Assembly: GCF_000768065.1 (NCBI RefSeq)
Contig: NZ_JRKM01000001.1
Span: forward strand, 3,206,001 to 3,270,000
DNA: 64,000 nt
Direction: 5' to 3'
Source: Aquabacterium sp. NJ1
GTDB taxonomy: Bacteria; Pseudomonadota; Gammaproteobacteria; Burkholderiales; Burkholderiaceae_C
Position 1 is the first letter of the stretch; the number at the start of each line of letters is the position of its first letter. A model generated the notes under the pieces. That model did not search any database. It was not told the origin of the DNA and saw only the letters and a program-made list of their open reading frames with translations. The position numbers and the translations under genes were made by a program. Of the stretch, positions 16,590 through 24,658 are shown piece by piece.

Positions 16590-17324
16590 TCAGCTCGGAT
16601 CCTGGAAGGCGCTTTGGCGGAAGGTCAGTACCAGCGTGTCGCGCCAGCCGTGTTCACCCAAAGGCTGAATCGGCGTGGACTCGTGGATCACGCGTTCGTC
16701 GTCCAGCAGCAGGGTGCTCCAGGGCTGGGTGAGCGTGAAACGCACACCGTGCGGGCCATCGGCCTCGAACACGCGCGTCTCGCCGCCTTTGACCTCGTGG
16801 CGCTCCAGCATGAGCACGGCCACGAAGTCGACGCCATCGCGGTGGGCGCCCTCAGGCGTGGGGCGGCCAATGCCACCGGTGGTGTCCACGCGGAACTGGT
16901 GGGCCTCGATGTACCAGGCGGGCACGGGCTTGGCTTGCGCCAGCAGGCCACCCAGGGCGCTGAGCAAGGCGCGCCACACCGGGTGCGTGCAGACGGCGGG
17001 CTCGATGGGCTGGAACATCCGCTCGAAGCCGCCATGCAGGGCGTTGTAGGTCACCGGCTGCCAGTGGGCACGGTGCGGTGTCTGCGTCAAGGTGCCGGTC
17101 GCCGTCTCCAGCTTGAAGCAGCTGTGTCGCCGAAAACGGTAGTGACCACCGTCGCGCAGGTGTTGATCGGGGGGGAGGTCGTTCCAGCTGGTGTGCAAGG
17201 CATCCAGCGTGGCCTGGTCGGTGTGCAGCGCGTTCAGCAGGGTATCGGCGCTGATCACGGCCCAGCCTTGCTTGTGCAGCGAAGCGGGGGCCTGTTCGAG
17301 CGGGGTAGGGTTCAAAGCGTCCAT
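16590..17324 (-). CDS. 2OG-Fe(II) dioxygenase family protein (BsmA-like)
   Basis: 244 residues. The segments YRFRRHS, EGAHRDGVDFV (His-X-Asp iron ligands) and DERVIHEST (distal His) match the 2OG-Fe dioxygenase family that includes BsmA and free amino acid hydroxylases such as isoleucine dioxygenase. The 2-oxoglutarate-binding arginine could be in GWRDTLVLTFR. The enzyme is probably cytoplasmic; the substrate cannot be read from the sequence. It converges on the oxidoreductase gene with a 20-base gap and appears to be a single-gene unit. Confidence 0.8.
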   Translation of the reverse strand: MDALNPTPLEQAPASLHKQGWAVISADTLLNALHTDQATLDALHTSWNDLPPDQHLRDGGHYRFRRHSCFKLETATGTLTQTPHRAHWQPVTYNALHGGFERMFQPIEPAVCTHPVWRALLSALGGLLAQAKPVPAWYIEAHQFRVDTTGGIGRPTPEGAHRDGVDFVAVLMLERHEVKGGETRVFEADGPHGVRFTLTQPWSTLLLDDERVIHESTPIQPLGEHGWRDTLVLTFRQSAFQDPS

Positions 17325-17394
17325 CCCGCGATCCTCGCACGAACCGCGAGCCCCGCTTGCCAGCAGGGCTTGAGACGCATCAAATCAGGTGGCC

Positions 17395-17931
17395 TCAGTT
17401 GGCGGGTGTCAGGTTCTTGCCCGACACCTTGACCTTGGCGCCCACGGCAAACTGCTGGCTGACGGTGTACTCGTGCACCGAGCCGTCGTCGAGCTTGACC
17501 GTGGTCTTGTACACGGTGTGCTTCTTGACGTTCTTCTCGACCTCGTTGCCGGCATAACCACCGGCCACGGCGCCACCCACAGTCATGACCGTGTTGCCGG
17601 TGCCCTTGCCCATCTGGTTGCCCACCAGGCCGCCCAGCACGGCACCGGCCACCACGCCCACGCCGCTGCCTTTGCCCTTGACCTGAACGGCTTGCACGGA
17701 CTGCACCGTGCCATGCGTGGCGGCTGCCGCAGAAGCCGCCGAGGCCGTGGACGGGGTGGTGGCCGTGGTGCCGGCATGCGCGTTGAGCGCCGTCAGCAAG
17801 CCACCCGCAACCAGCGTCAGGCCGACGAGGGCGCTGACCACGCGCATCACCATCCGCTGGCGTTGCGCCTGCAAGCTGATGGCACGTGCCTGGCGGGACG
17901 GGGCTTGGATGTGGCGGTAGCGGTGTGTCAT
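17395..17931 (-). CDS. Glycine-zipper 2TM domain envelope protein
   Basis: 178 residues from the ATG at 17931, preferred over an upstream start that would add 26 unlikely residues. It has a basic N-terminus, a hydrophobic signal/anchor segment (about 29-50), an Ala/Thr/Ser-rich linker, then a glycine zipper (GVGVVAGAVLGGLVGNQMGKG, then VGGAVAGGYAGNEVEK) and a small C-terminal beta domain (HTVYKTTVKLDDGSVHEY). This is the SlyB/YMGG-like envelope-stress lipoprotein type, but the lipobox cysteine is missing. Function is not established beyond envelope association. Confidence 0.8.
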   Translation of the reverse strand: MTHRYRHIQAPSRQARAISLQAQRQRMVMRVVSALVGLTLVAGGLLTALNAHAGTTATTPSTASAASAAAATHGTVQSVQAVQVKGKGSGVGVVAGAVLGGLVGNQMGKGTGNTVMTVGGAVAGGYAGNEVEKNVKKHTVYKTTVKLDDGSVHEYTVSQQFAVGAKVKVSGKNLTPAN

Positions 17932-18046
17932 GGCGGTAAGACGATGCAGTGACAGAGGGACACAGTGTGACACGCGCCGGCGCGCTTTGTTCCCCTCGCA
18001 GGGCAACATGCGCTCACATCATGGTCAATGGCCCGGCGCGGTGGCT

Positions 18047-18469
18047 TCAGGCGGGGCGAACCGGCCGCGGCTTGCCGTCGCGGTCGATGGCCACATAGGT
18101 GACGTGGGCCTCGGTGACCTTGACCAGCAGCGGGTCGGCCGGGCGGCGCTCGGCCCAGACCTCGACATGCACCTTGATCGAGGTGTTGCCGATCTTCTCG
18201 ACGCGGGCGTAGAAGGACAACACGTCCCCCACGGACACCGCATTGCGGAAAACGAACTCGTTGACCGCCACCGTGGTGACGCGGCCTCGGGACACGCGGG
18301 CGGGCAGCACGCAGGCCGCCAGGTCCACCTGCGACATGATCCAGCCGCCAAAGATGTCGCCGTTGCCATTGGCGTCCTTGGGCATGGGCATCACCCGCAT
18401 GACCAGCTCCATCTCGGGGTGCAGGTCGGTCGGGGTCAGCAGGGTATTGGGCGGTGGTGCAACGGTCAT
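18047..18469 (-). CDS. Acyl-CoA thioesterase (YciA-like hotdog fold)
   Basis: 140 residues from the ATG at 18469. The hotdog motif around DIFGGWIMSQVD, with the acidic catalytic Asp, is followed by VNEFVFRNAVSVGDVL and ends in VAIDRDGKPRPV. This fits a cytoplasmic YciA-type thioesterase that hydrolyses short to medium acyl-CoAs. It diverges from the ABC exporter gene with 56 bases between starts. Confidence 0.9.
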   Translation of the reverse strand: MTVAPPPNTLLTPTDLHPEMELVMRVMPMPKDANGNGDIFGGWIMSQVDLAACVLPARVSRGRVTTVAVNEFVFRNAVSVGDVLSFYARVEKIGNTSIKVHVEVWAERRPADPLLVKVTEAHVTYVAIDRDGKPRPVRPA

Positions 18470-18525
18470 GGGGAATCGGGCTGACAATCGCCAGCTACTA
18501 CATCAGAAAGAAGCATTGTTCCAGA

Positions 18526-20385
18526 ATGCGCCGCTACGCACACATCCCCGCGCCTGAAAACCAGGCTTCCGCCACGGAACCCCCCCGTTCCGACCGCGAT
18601 ACCCTGGCCCGCCTGTGGCCCTATCTGTGGGCCTACAAGGGCCGCGTGGTGCTGGCCCTGGCCTTCATGATCGGTGCCAAGGTGGCCAACGTGGGCGTGC
18701 CGCTGTTGCTCAAGTCCCTGGTGGACAAGCTGGCCCCGCATCCCGACAGCGCCCAGGCCATGCTGGTGGTGCCGGTGGGCCTGCTGGTGGCTTACGGGTT
18801 GCTGCGCCTGTCGACTTCGCTGTTCACCGAGCTGCGCGAGCTGGTGTTTGCCAAGGCCACGGAAGGCGCAGCACGCAGCATCTCGCTGCAGGTGTTCTCG
18901 CACCTGCATGCCCTGAGCCTGCGCTTTCACCTGGAGCGCCAGACCGGCGGCATGACGCGCGACATCGAGCGTGGCACGCGTGCCGTGCATTCGCTGATCT
19001 CGTATTCGCTCTACAGCATCGTGCCCACCTTGATCGAGGTCACGATGGTGCTGTCCTTGCTGGCCGTCAAGTTCGACATGGCCTTTGCCTGGATCACGCT
19101 GGCCGCACTGGTGATCTACATCACCTTCACCGTGTCGGTCACACAATGGCGCACGCGCTTTCGCCGTGAGATGAACGAGCTGGACTCCAAGGCCCACACG
19201 CGCGCCATCGATTCGCTGCTCAACTACGAAACCGTCAAGTACTTCAACAACGAAGCCTTCGAGACGCGCCGTTACGACGAGGCCCTGGAGCGCCTGCGCC
19301 GTGCCGGGGTCAAGAGCCAGCAGACCTTGTCCCTGCTCAACACCGGTCAGCAGACCATCATCGCCATCGGCCTGATCCTGATGCTGTGGCGCGCCACCGG
19401 CGGCGTGGTGGCCGGGCGCATGACGGTGGGCGACCTGGTCATGGTCAACGCCTTCATGATCCAGCTCTACATCCCGCTGAACTTCCTGGGCGTGATCTAC
19501 CGCGAGATCAAGCAGTCGCTGGCCGACCTGGACAAGATGTTCACGCTGATGCAGCGTGACCGCGAGGTGGCCGACTCGCCTGACGCCAAGCCGCTGCTGC
19601 TCAAGGGGCCGCCCTACCAGTCACCTTCCGTGCGCTTTGATCACGTCGAGTTTGCCTACGACCCCGCACGCCCCATCCTGCATGACGTGAGCTTCGAGAT
19701 CCCGGCCGGGCAGACCGTGGCCGTGGTGGGCCCGTCGGGCTCGGGCAAGTCCACGCTGGCGCGCCTGCTGTACCGCTTCTATGACGTGCAGGGCGGCCGT
19801 GTCACCGTCAATGGCCACGACATCAAGGGCCTGACGCAAGACAGCCTGCGCCGCAGCATCGGCATCGTGCCGCAGGACACCGTGCTGTTCAATGACACGG
19901 TGGCCTACAACATCGCTTATGGCCGCCCCGAGGCCACGCAGGACGAGGTGATCGCCGCGGCCAAGGCGGCGCGCATCCACGACTTCATCACCAGTACGCC
20001 CAAGGGCTACGAGACCATGGTGGGCGAGCGGGGGCTCAAGCTCTCGGGCGGCGAGAAGCAGCGCGTGGCCATTGCCCGCACCTTGCTGAAAGACCCGCCC
20101 ATCCTCGTGTTCGACGAGGCCACCTCGGCCCTGGACTCGGCCAACGAGCGCGCCATCCAGGCCGAGCTGGCGGCGGTGGCGCAAGGCAAGACGGTGCTGG
20201 TCATCGCGCACCGCCTGTCCACCATCGTGCACGCGCACGAGATCCTGGTGATGGACCATGGCCGCATCATCGAGCGTGGCACGCACCCGCAGTTGCTGGC
20301 CGCCAACGGGCGGTATGCACAGATGTGGCGCCTGCAGCAGGCCGGTGGCCATGATGCGCCGGTGAGCGAGCCCGCTCAGGCCTGA
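18526..20385 (+). CDS. Atm1-type ABC exporter (membrane and ATPase domains fused)
   Basis: 619 residues from the ATG at 18526. Six membrane helices (about 20-330) are followed by an ATPase domain with Walker A GPSGSGKST, signature LSGGEKQRVAIA, Walker B ILVFDEATSALD and H-loop AHRLST. Features such as RGTRAVHSLISYSLYSIVPT and NYETVKYFNNE are typical of the Atm1/HMT1/ABCB7 branch, which exports glutathione-linked sulfur/iron or metal conjugates. The protein works as a homodimer in the inner membrane. The long cytochrome and Fe-S load nearby is suggestive, but no link is shown. Confidence 0.9.
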   Translation: MRRYAHIPAPENQASATEPPRSDRDTLARLWPYLWAYKGRVVLALAFMIGAKVANVGVPLLLKSLVDKLAPHPDSAQAMLVVPVGLLVAYGLLRLSTSLFTELRELVFAKATEGAARSISLQVFSHLHALSLRFHLERQTGGMTRDIERGTRAVHSLISYSLYSIVPTLIEVTMVLSLLAVKFDMAFAWITLAALVIYITFTVSVTQWRTRFRREMNELDSKAHTRAIDSLLNYETVKYFNNEAFETRRYDEALERLRRAGVKSQQTLSLLNTGQQTIIAIGLILMLWRATGGVVAGRMTVGDLVMVNAFMIQLYIPLNFLGVIYREIKQSLADLDKMFTLMQRDREVADSPDAKPLLLKGPPYQSPSVRFDHVEFAYDPARPILHDVSFEIPAGQTVAVVGPSGSGKSTLARLLYRFYDVQGGRVTVNGHDIKGLTQDSLRRSIGIVPQDTVLFNDTVAYNIAYGRPEATQDEVIAAAKAARIHDFITSTPKGYETMVGERGLKLSGGEKQRVAIARTLLKDPPILVFDEATSALDSANERAIQAELAAVAQGKTVLVIAHRLSTIVHAHEILVMDHGRIIERGTHPQLLAANGRYAQMWRLQQAGGHDAPVSEPAQA

Positions 20386-20428
20386 TCCGCCCCGTACACG
20401 CATCCCCGCATGAACGCGGCCTGGCGGG

Positions 20429-20448
20429 AACTGTCAACCATGACAGTT
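20429..20448. promoter_or_regulatory. Perfect lux box-like palindrome downstream of luxR
   Basis: AACTGTCA-ACCA-TGACAGTT: 8-base perfect inverted arms with a 4-base spacer, 20 bases in total, the size and pattern expected for LuxR-family operators. It lies 43 bases after the exporter stop and 125 bases beyond the 3' end of luxR, with no gene start nearby on the plus strand. A hairpin terminator follows 26 bases downstream. Confidence 0.7.
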
Positions 20449-20473
20449 GCCCGGATGCGGGCGCGTGCACACA

Positions 20474-20510
20474 CTCCCTGCCCATACACAAAAATCCAGG
20501 GAGCCTTTTT
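20474..20510 (+). terminator. Rho-independent-like terminator
   Basis: Stem CTCCCTG/CAGGGAG (20474-20480 and 20497-20503) with a 16-base loop, followed by CCTTTTT. It could end the exporter transcript, or a short RNA started near the lux box at 20429. Confidence 0.6.
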
Positions 20511-20573
20511 CGATGTTCAAGGAGCGTGCAGACCTTCGATGAAGGCGTCAACCTGCTGAAGAAGCCGAGGAGA

Positions 20574-21287
20574 TCAGCCCAGCAGGCCCGACATGGCCGC
20601 CTTGACCGCTGCGTGCAGCTTGTTGGAGGCGTCCAGCTTCACGATGCAGTTGCTGATGTGGAAGTTCACGGTGCGCTCGGTGATGTTCATGATCATGGCC
20701 ACCTCGCCGGAGGTCTTGCCTTCGGCGGTCCACTTGAGCACTTCCAGTTCCCGCTCGCTGAGTGCGGGCCCAGGCTGGCTGCTGCGCTGGGTGAGTTTTT
20801 CCACCAGGGCGGCGTGCGTGAGTTGCCCCAGCAAGGCCAGGTTGCCTTCGATGTGGGCAAATTCATCAGGCGTGCACAGCGTCTGGTCGCGGGCCAGGGT
20901 CACCATGCCGAGACGGCCCTGGGCGTCCCGCACACCGATCGAGACCCCGTTGCGGATGCCGTGGGCCATGGCTTGTTCGCCGAAGACGCGCTCGTCAAAG
21001 GCCGAGGCATCCCACAACACGGGCGTGGGCGCCCTGGTGCAGTGCCGCACGGTGGGGTCGATCTGGACGTAGTGGTGGCTCTGGTACTGCTGTTGCCAGG
21101 CCTCGGGGTAGTTGCTGACCATCTCGATGCGGGGCTGAGAGATCGGCAGCGGGCATTTCACGCCGTAGGCAAAGAAGGGGAAGCCCAGGTTCTGGGAGAC
21201 CTGGGTGAGGTGCCCGATGGCCGCGGTCAAGCCGCCACTGCCGATGGCCTCTTGCAGAATCGTCTGGCTGGACAGGATCAAGCGCAC
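20574..21287 (-). CDS. LuxR-type quorum-sensing transcriptional regulator
   Basis: 237 residues. The N-terminal autoinducer-binding domain (about 1-165) carries the conserved Trp/Tyr/Asp pocket pattern (YPEAWQQQYQSHHYVQIDPTV), and the C-terminal HTH (about 172-232) has LSERELEVLKWTAEGKTSGEVA and TVNFHISN. It binds an acyl-homoserine lactone and regulates target promoters through lux boxes. It is transcribed away from the small gene and luxI that follow to its right, with 59 bases between the divergent starts. Confidence 0.95.
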   Translation of the reverse strand: MRLILSSQTILQEAIGSGGLTAAIGHLTQVSQNLGFPFFAYGVKCPLPISQPRIEMVSNYPEAWQQQYQSHHYVQIDPTVRHCTRAPTPVLWDASAFDERVFGEQAMAHGIRNGVSIGVRDAQGRLGMVTLARDQTLCTPDEFAHIEGNLALLGQLTHAALVEKLTQRSSQPGPALSERELEVLKWTAEGKTSGEVAMIMNITERTVNFHISNCIVKLDASNKLHAAVKAAMSGLLG

Positions 21288-21346
21288 CTCTTCGACCTGA
21301 TATTTCTGACATCCCGCGATGTGATCGAATCACCTAACATCATTTG

Positions 21347-21790
21347 ATGATGAAACGATTACCGCAAACCCAGCACCACCCTGACGGTTACCTGCGCCTG
21401 ACGCTGGCGGAGTTGAAAGCCATGCGGCTGGTGCATTTGTGCAGCGCACAAGACCCCAGTGTAAAAGGCATGCTGGACAGCCTTTGCATACCCTGTCGTC
21501 AGGCTGGGTATACGGAATGGTGGGTGCCGGCCATCCATCTGTCAATCGGGTGGGATTGGTATGTCGATGCGCTGACCGCACAGTGGCGCATGGTGCCCTG
21601 GGACGTGCGCAGCAACGTGATGCTGGTCACCGTGGAGGCCATGACCGACCTCGGTGCCAAGGCATCCGAGTACCTGTTGCGCCAGCACCTGGCCAGCCTG
21701 TCGTGGCCGCAACAGCTGGCGGTGGAGCTGGCGCATGTGGCGCCTCTGGTGCCCGCGGTTTCCGTGGGGGTGCCCTCGGTGCTGCACTGA
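21347..21790 (+). CDS. Small protein between luxR and luxI (DUF4902-like)
   Basis: 147 residues, start at ATG 21347; a second ATG follows directly and a TTG precedes it. The sequence has a moderately conserved core (GYTEWW, GWDWYVDA, RSNVMLV) and no catalytic motif I recognise. A protein of this size and place, between luxR and luxI, is annotated DUF4902 in Burkholderiales as I recall; I could not confirm this. Small genes there often tune quorum sensing. Neither a signal peptide nor a clear HTH is visible. Confidence 0.7.
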   Translation: MMKRLPQTQHHPDGYLRLTLAELKAMRLVHLCSAQDPSVKGMLDSLCIPCRQAGYTEWWVPAIHLSIGWDWYVDALTAQWRMVPWDVRSNVMLVTVEAMTDLGAKASEYLLRQHLASLSWPQQLAVELAHVAPLVPAVSVGVPSVLH

Positions 21791-21827
21791 GGCGCACAGG
21801 CTCGATGCACAAGCGCCAGGGCGTGGC

Positions 21828-21847
21828 AACTGTCATTGGTTTCAGTT
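21828..21847. promoter_or_regulatory. lux box upstream of luxI
   Basis: AACTGTCATTGGTTTCAGTT, 20 bases, is an imperfect palindrome whose outer arms (AACTG/CAGTT, extended to CAACTG/CAGTTG) are perfect. It ends 48 bases before the luxI start codon. It closely matches the left arm of the second palindrome at 20429. This is the expected site for positive feedback by the neighbouring LuxR protein. Confidence 0.75.
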
Positions 21848-21895
21848 GAGCGCGTGGAGGGCGTGCACTTGAATATCCCCATTTGGGGAGTGTTC

Positions 21896-22498
21896 ATGAA
21901 GACGATCTTCGGTAAAAAAGCGGATATGTCAGATATCGCGTACAGGGATTTGTCTGCATACCGGTACGAGGTGTTCGTCAACCGATTGGGCTGGCCGCTC
22001 GATTGCCCTGTCGGGCAGGAGCAGGACCAGTTTGATCGCGTGGACACGGAATACGTCCTCGCCAGTCAGGATGACGGCAGCCTCTGTGGCTGCGCCCGCT
22101 TGCTGCCCACGGACCGCCCGTATCTGCTGGGCGAAGTGTTCCCCGTGCTGATGCATGGGCAGCCCCTGCCGGCGGATGCCACCGTGTGGGAGGTGTCCCG
22201 CTTTGCCACCTGGGCCAGCTCGGCCAACCGCGCGGATGCGGACGCCAACGACTGCATCAACCCCATCAGCAACAGCAATGGCCTGGACACCGAGGGCGAC
22301 CTGATGCGCACCCGCCTGCTGGCTCACGCCGTGCTGGAGCGGGCCGCCGAGCTGGGCGCCAAGCGCCTGATCACCGTCTCGCCTTATGGCATGGAGCGCC
22401 TGCTGCGCCGCGTGGGTGTGGATGCGCGACGCAGCGGGCCCCCGGTCATGTGGGGCGGGCAGCTGTTGATCGCATGCTGGATCGACGTGCCGGCCTGA
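21896..22498 (+). CDS. Acyl-homoserine-lactone synthase (LuxI family)
   Basis: 200 residues from the ATG at 21896, with GGGGAG just upstream. Invariant LuxI residues are present: R, F and W in RYEVFVNRLGW, D in QFDRVDT, R in GCARLLPT, and E and R in WEVSRFA. It joins an acyl chain to S-adenosylmethionine to make the quorum signal. A 20-base lux box precedes it. The acyl chain length cannot be read from the sequence. Confidence 0.95.
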   Translation: MKTIFGKKADMSDIAYRDLSAYRYEVFVNRLGWPLDCPVGQEQDQFDRVDTEYVLASQDDGSLCGCARLLPTDRPYLLGEVFPVLMHGQPLPADATVWEVSRFATWASSANRADADANDCINPISNSNGLDTEGDLMRTRLLAHAVLERAAELGAKRLITVSPYGMERLLRRVGVDARRSGPPVMWGGQLLIACWIDVPA

Positions 22499-22519
22499 TC
22501 ACTGGGTCTTCAACGCGCA

Positions 22520-23416
22520 TCACGACCCGCTGGCCAGTGCGCGCATATCGGCTTCAACGGCCTGCACGGCGCTTGAGCTGGCCTCCAGAAACGGCGGGCG
22601 CACATGCGGCAGCACCAGCCCTTGCCGCGCCAGCTCGGCCTTGACCAGCACCGGGTTGGGCTCGGCAAACAGGCTGCGCATCAATGGGGCCAGCCGGTGC
22701 TGCAGTTCACGTGCCGGTGCCAGTTGCCCCTGGCGCAGCGCCTGGTACAGGGCCATGAATTCGCGCGGGGCCACTTGCGCAGCGGCCGTGATGGCCCCCG
22801 CCCCACCCAGGCACAGGTTGTGGAAGATCAGGGCGTCTTCGCCACTGAGCACCTGCAAGCGCCCGTCGGCGATCAACTGCTGGGTCTTGTCGATCGAGCC
22901 ACCGCAGTCCTTGAGGCCGATGATGTGCTCGTGCGCGGCCAGCGTGAGCAGCGTGTCCAGTGTCATCTGCACACCCGTCCGGTAGGGGATGTCATACAGC
23001 ATCAGCGGCGCGCGCGAGGCATCGGCCAGCGCCTGGAAATGCGTGATCAAACCGGCTTGCGAAGGCCGCACGTAATACGGCGCGGGGCTGAGCACGGCGT
23101 GCAGGGGCAAGGTGTTGAGGTGGGCCAGCCTGGCGTGCAGGTGGCCCACATGGTTGCCCGCCAGCCCGGCGATCACCGGCAGGCCTTGTGCGGCATCCAG
23201 CACCGTGTCGAGCACGGCATCCTGTTCGGTGTCGTCCAGTGCCGAGGGCTCGCCCGTGCTGCCCAGGGCCACCAGGCCGGTCACACCGGCATCACGCAGG
23301 TGCGCGATCAGCCGGCGCAGTGAACGGTGGTCCACCGCCGGGCCTTCAGTCGGGCTGTGGTCCGGGTTGAGAAAGGGGGTGACGAGGGCCACCCAGATCC
23401 CTGAAAGATCAGTCAT
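22520..23416 (-). CDS. Dihydrodipicolinate synthase family protein (DapA-like)
   Basis: 298 residues from the ATG at 23416. It is a TIM barrel with substrate loop GSTGEPSAL, catalytic Tyr in YDIPYRTG, and Schiff-base Lys in GLKDCGG. It makes 4-hydroxy-tetrahydrodipicolinate from pyruvate and aspartate semialdehyde, the first step to lysine, or is another aldolase of the same family. DapA usually sits with other lysine genes, and here it stands alone, so a paralogous function is possible. Confidence 0.85.
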   Translation of the reverse strand: MTDLSGIWVALVTPFLNPDHSPTEGPAVDHRSLRRLIAHLRDAGVTGLVALGSTGEPSALDDTEQDAVLDTVLDAAQGLPVIAGLAGNHVGHLHARLAHLNTLPLHAVLSPAPYYVRPSQAGLITHFQALADASRAPLMLYDIPYRTGVQMTLDTLLTLAAHEHIIGLKDCGGSIDKTQQLIADGRLQVLSGEDALIFHNLCLGGAGAITAAAQVAPREFMALYQALRQGQLAPARELQHRLAPLMRSLFAEPNPVLVKAELARQGLVLPHVRPPFLEASSSAVQAVEADMRALASGS

Positions 23417-23675
23417 GAAACGCTCCAATGCACATACCAACAGACCGGTATCAAGAACCGTCCGGATGGGCTTGGGCGTTGTCTGGGCTGGGGTGGGGCT
23501 GCAAGGCCCTGACCGCTGGCAGGCTGTTACCGTCGCTCATCTGACGGCAGCAGCAGCCCCGGTCAGACGAGCAGCTGTTTTTTGGCTTTGGATGCGACGA
23601 CCCCGGCTTCGCGGGTGCGGAGGCTGGTGAAGGTGGTCGAGCGCGTGTCCATGCGGGGCATTCTAGCGGTGGCGC

Positions 23676-24512
23676 TCAGGGCTTGCCATCCACTTGAATG
23701 AAGGGCACGGTGCCACCGGTCACATTGGGCAGCTTGCCGTCCCACTTGCGGATGGCTTCGCGCTCGTTTTCAATGCGGCGCAGGGCCAGCAGGTCGGCGG
23801 TGATCTGCTGGCGTTGCAAGGCCAGGGCATCGGCTTCGGCCTTGGCACTGGCCACCTTCTGCTTGGCCTCCACCTCGATGCGCTGCAGGTCACGCTCGGC
23901 CTTGAGTTTTTCCTGCTCGGCCTTGACCTTGGCCTCGATGGCCTCCGAGAACGAGCGCGAGAACGCAAAGTTCACGATGGCGAATTCATCGAGCATCAGG
24001 CCGTGGCGCTGCATCTTTTCACGCAGCAGCGCCCCGATGGCATCACGCACTTCGGTGCGGCGCGACACCAGCTCTTCCGCGGTGAAGCGCGCCGTCACGG
24101 CTTTCACGGCCTCTTGCGCGGCGGGGATGATGATGCGGTCGGCCGCGATGTCGGCGCTGGGCCCGATGTTGCGAAACACGTTGACGACCTCTTTGGGGTC
24201 CAGGTGGTAGTTGATGGCGATGCGCGTGTGCACGGACTGCAGGTCCTTGGAGGCTGCATCGCCTTCCCCTTCGCCCTTTTGCAGGCGCACGTCCATCATG
24301 TGCATGGACTGGGCCAGCGGGATGCGGAAGTGGATGCCGGGCTGGTAGACCTGGTCATCGGCGCGGCCGAAGGTGGTCATCACCCCGCGATCGCCCGCCG
24401 TGATCACCACCACGGGGCTGAGCAGGTACAGGCCCAACAGCACGAAGCCCGTGACCGCCACCTTGCGGACGAGGCTCTGGTTGCGGTTGGGGAAGTTGTC
24501 GATCACGGGCAT
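23676..24512 (-). CDS. Prohibitin-family (SPFH) membrane protein
   Basis: 278 residues from the ATG at 24512, chosen for its AAGGAGAGG ribosome site. There is one membrane helix (about 16-38), an SPFH domain (about 45-200), and a long charged coiled coil (about 190-255: KVKAEQEKLKAERDLQR). It probably forms large ring oligomers in the inner membrane and may modulate membrane proteases such as FtsH, as prohibitins do. The remaining bases up to the dapA-like gene (23417-23675) hold no clear gene; one 29-codon frame (23563-23652, minus) is unsupported. Confidence 0.88.
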   Translation of the reverse strand: MPVIDNFPNRNQSLVRKVAVTGFVLLGLYLLSPVVVITAGDRGVMTTFGRADDQVYQPGIHFRIPLAQSMHMMDVRLQKGEGEGDAASKDLQSVHTRIAINYHLDPKEVVNVFRNIGPSADIAADRIIIPAAQEAVKAVTARFTAEELVSRRTEVRDAIGALLREKMQRHGLMLDEFAIVNFAFSRSFSEAIEAKVKAEQEKLKAERDLQRIEVEAKQKVASAKAEADALALQRQQITADLLALRRIENEREAIRKWDGKLPNVTGGTVPFIQVDGKP

Positions 24513-24658
24513 GTGCCTCTCCTTTTGTTTTGATGCGTGGAGTGATTCTGTCATGGCCTTTGTGAGTGCCTTGGGTGGGTGAGATTACCGATGTGCATGC
24601 AATGCCTTGCGGTCAACAATGGCCCTGCGCGACTCCCCGCTGTTTGCATTTGGTGCCC

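Noticed and set aside
20511-20573. Short peptide starting MFKERADLR after the terminator at 20510
   Set aside because: Stops after nine codons; alternative frames run antisense into luxR without support.
23563-23652. A 29-codon minus-strand frame between the dapA-like and prohibitin genes
   Set aside because: No ribosome site, no homologue known to me, and arginine/threonine-rich composition typical of chance frames.
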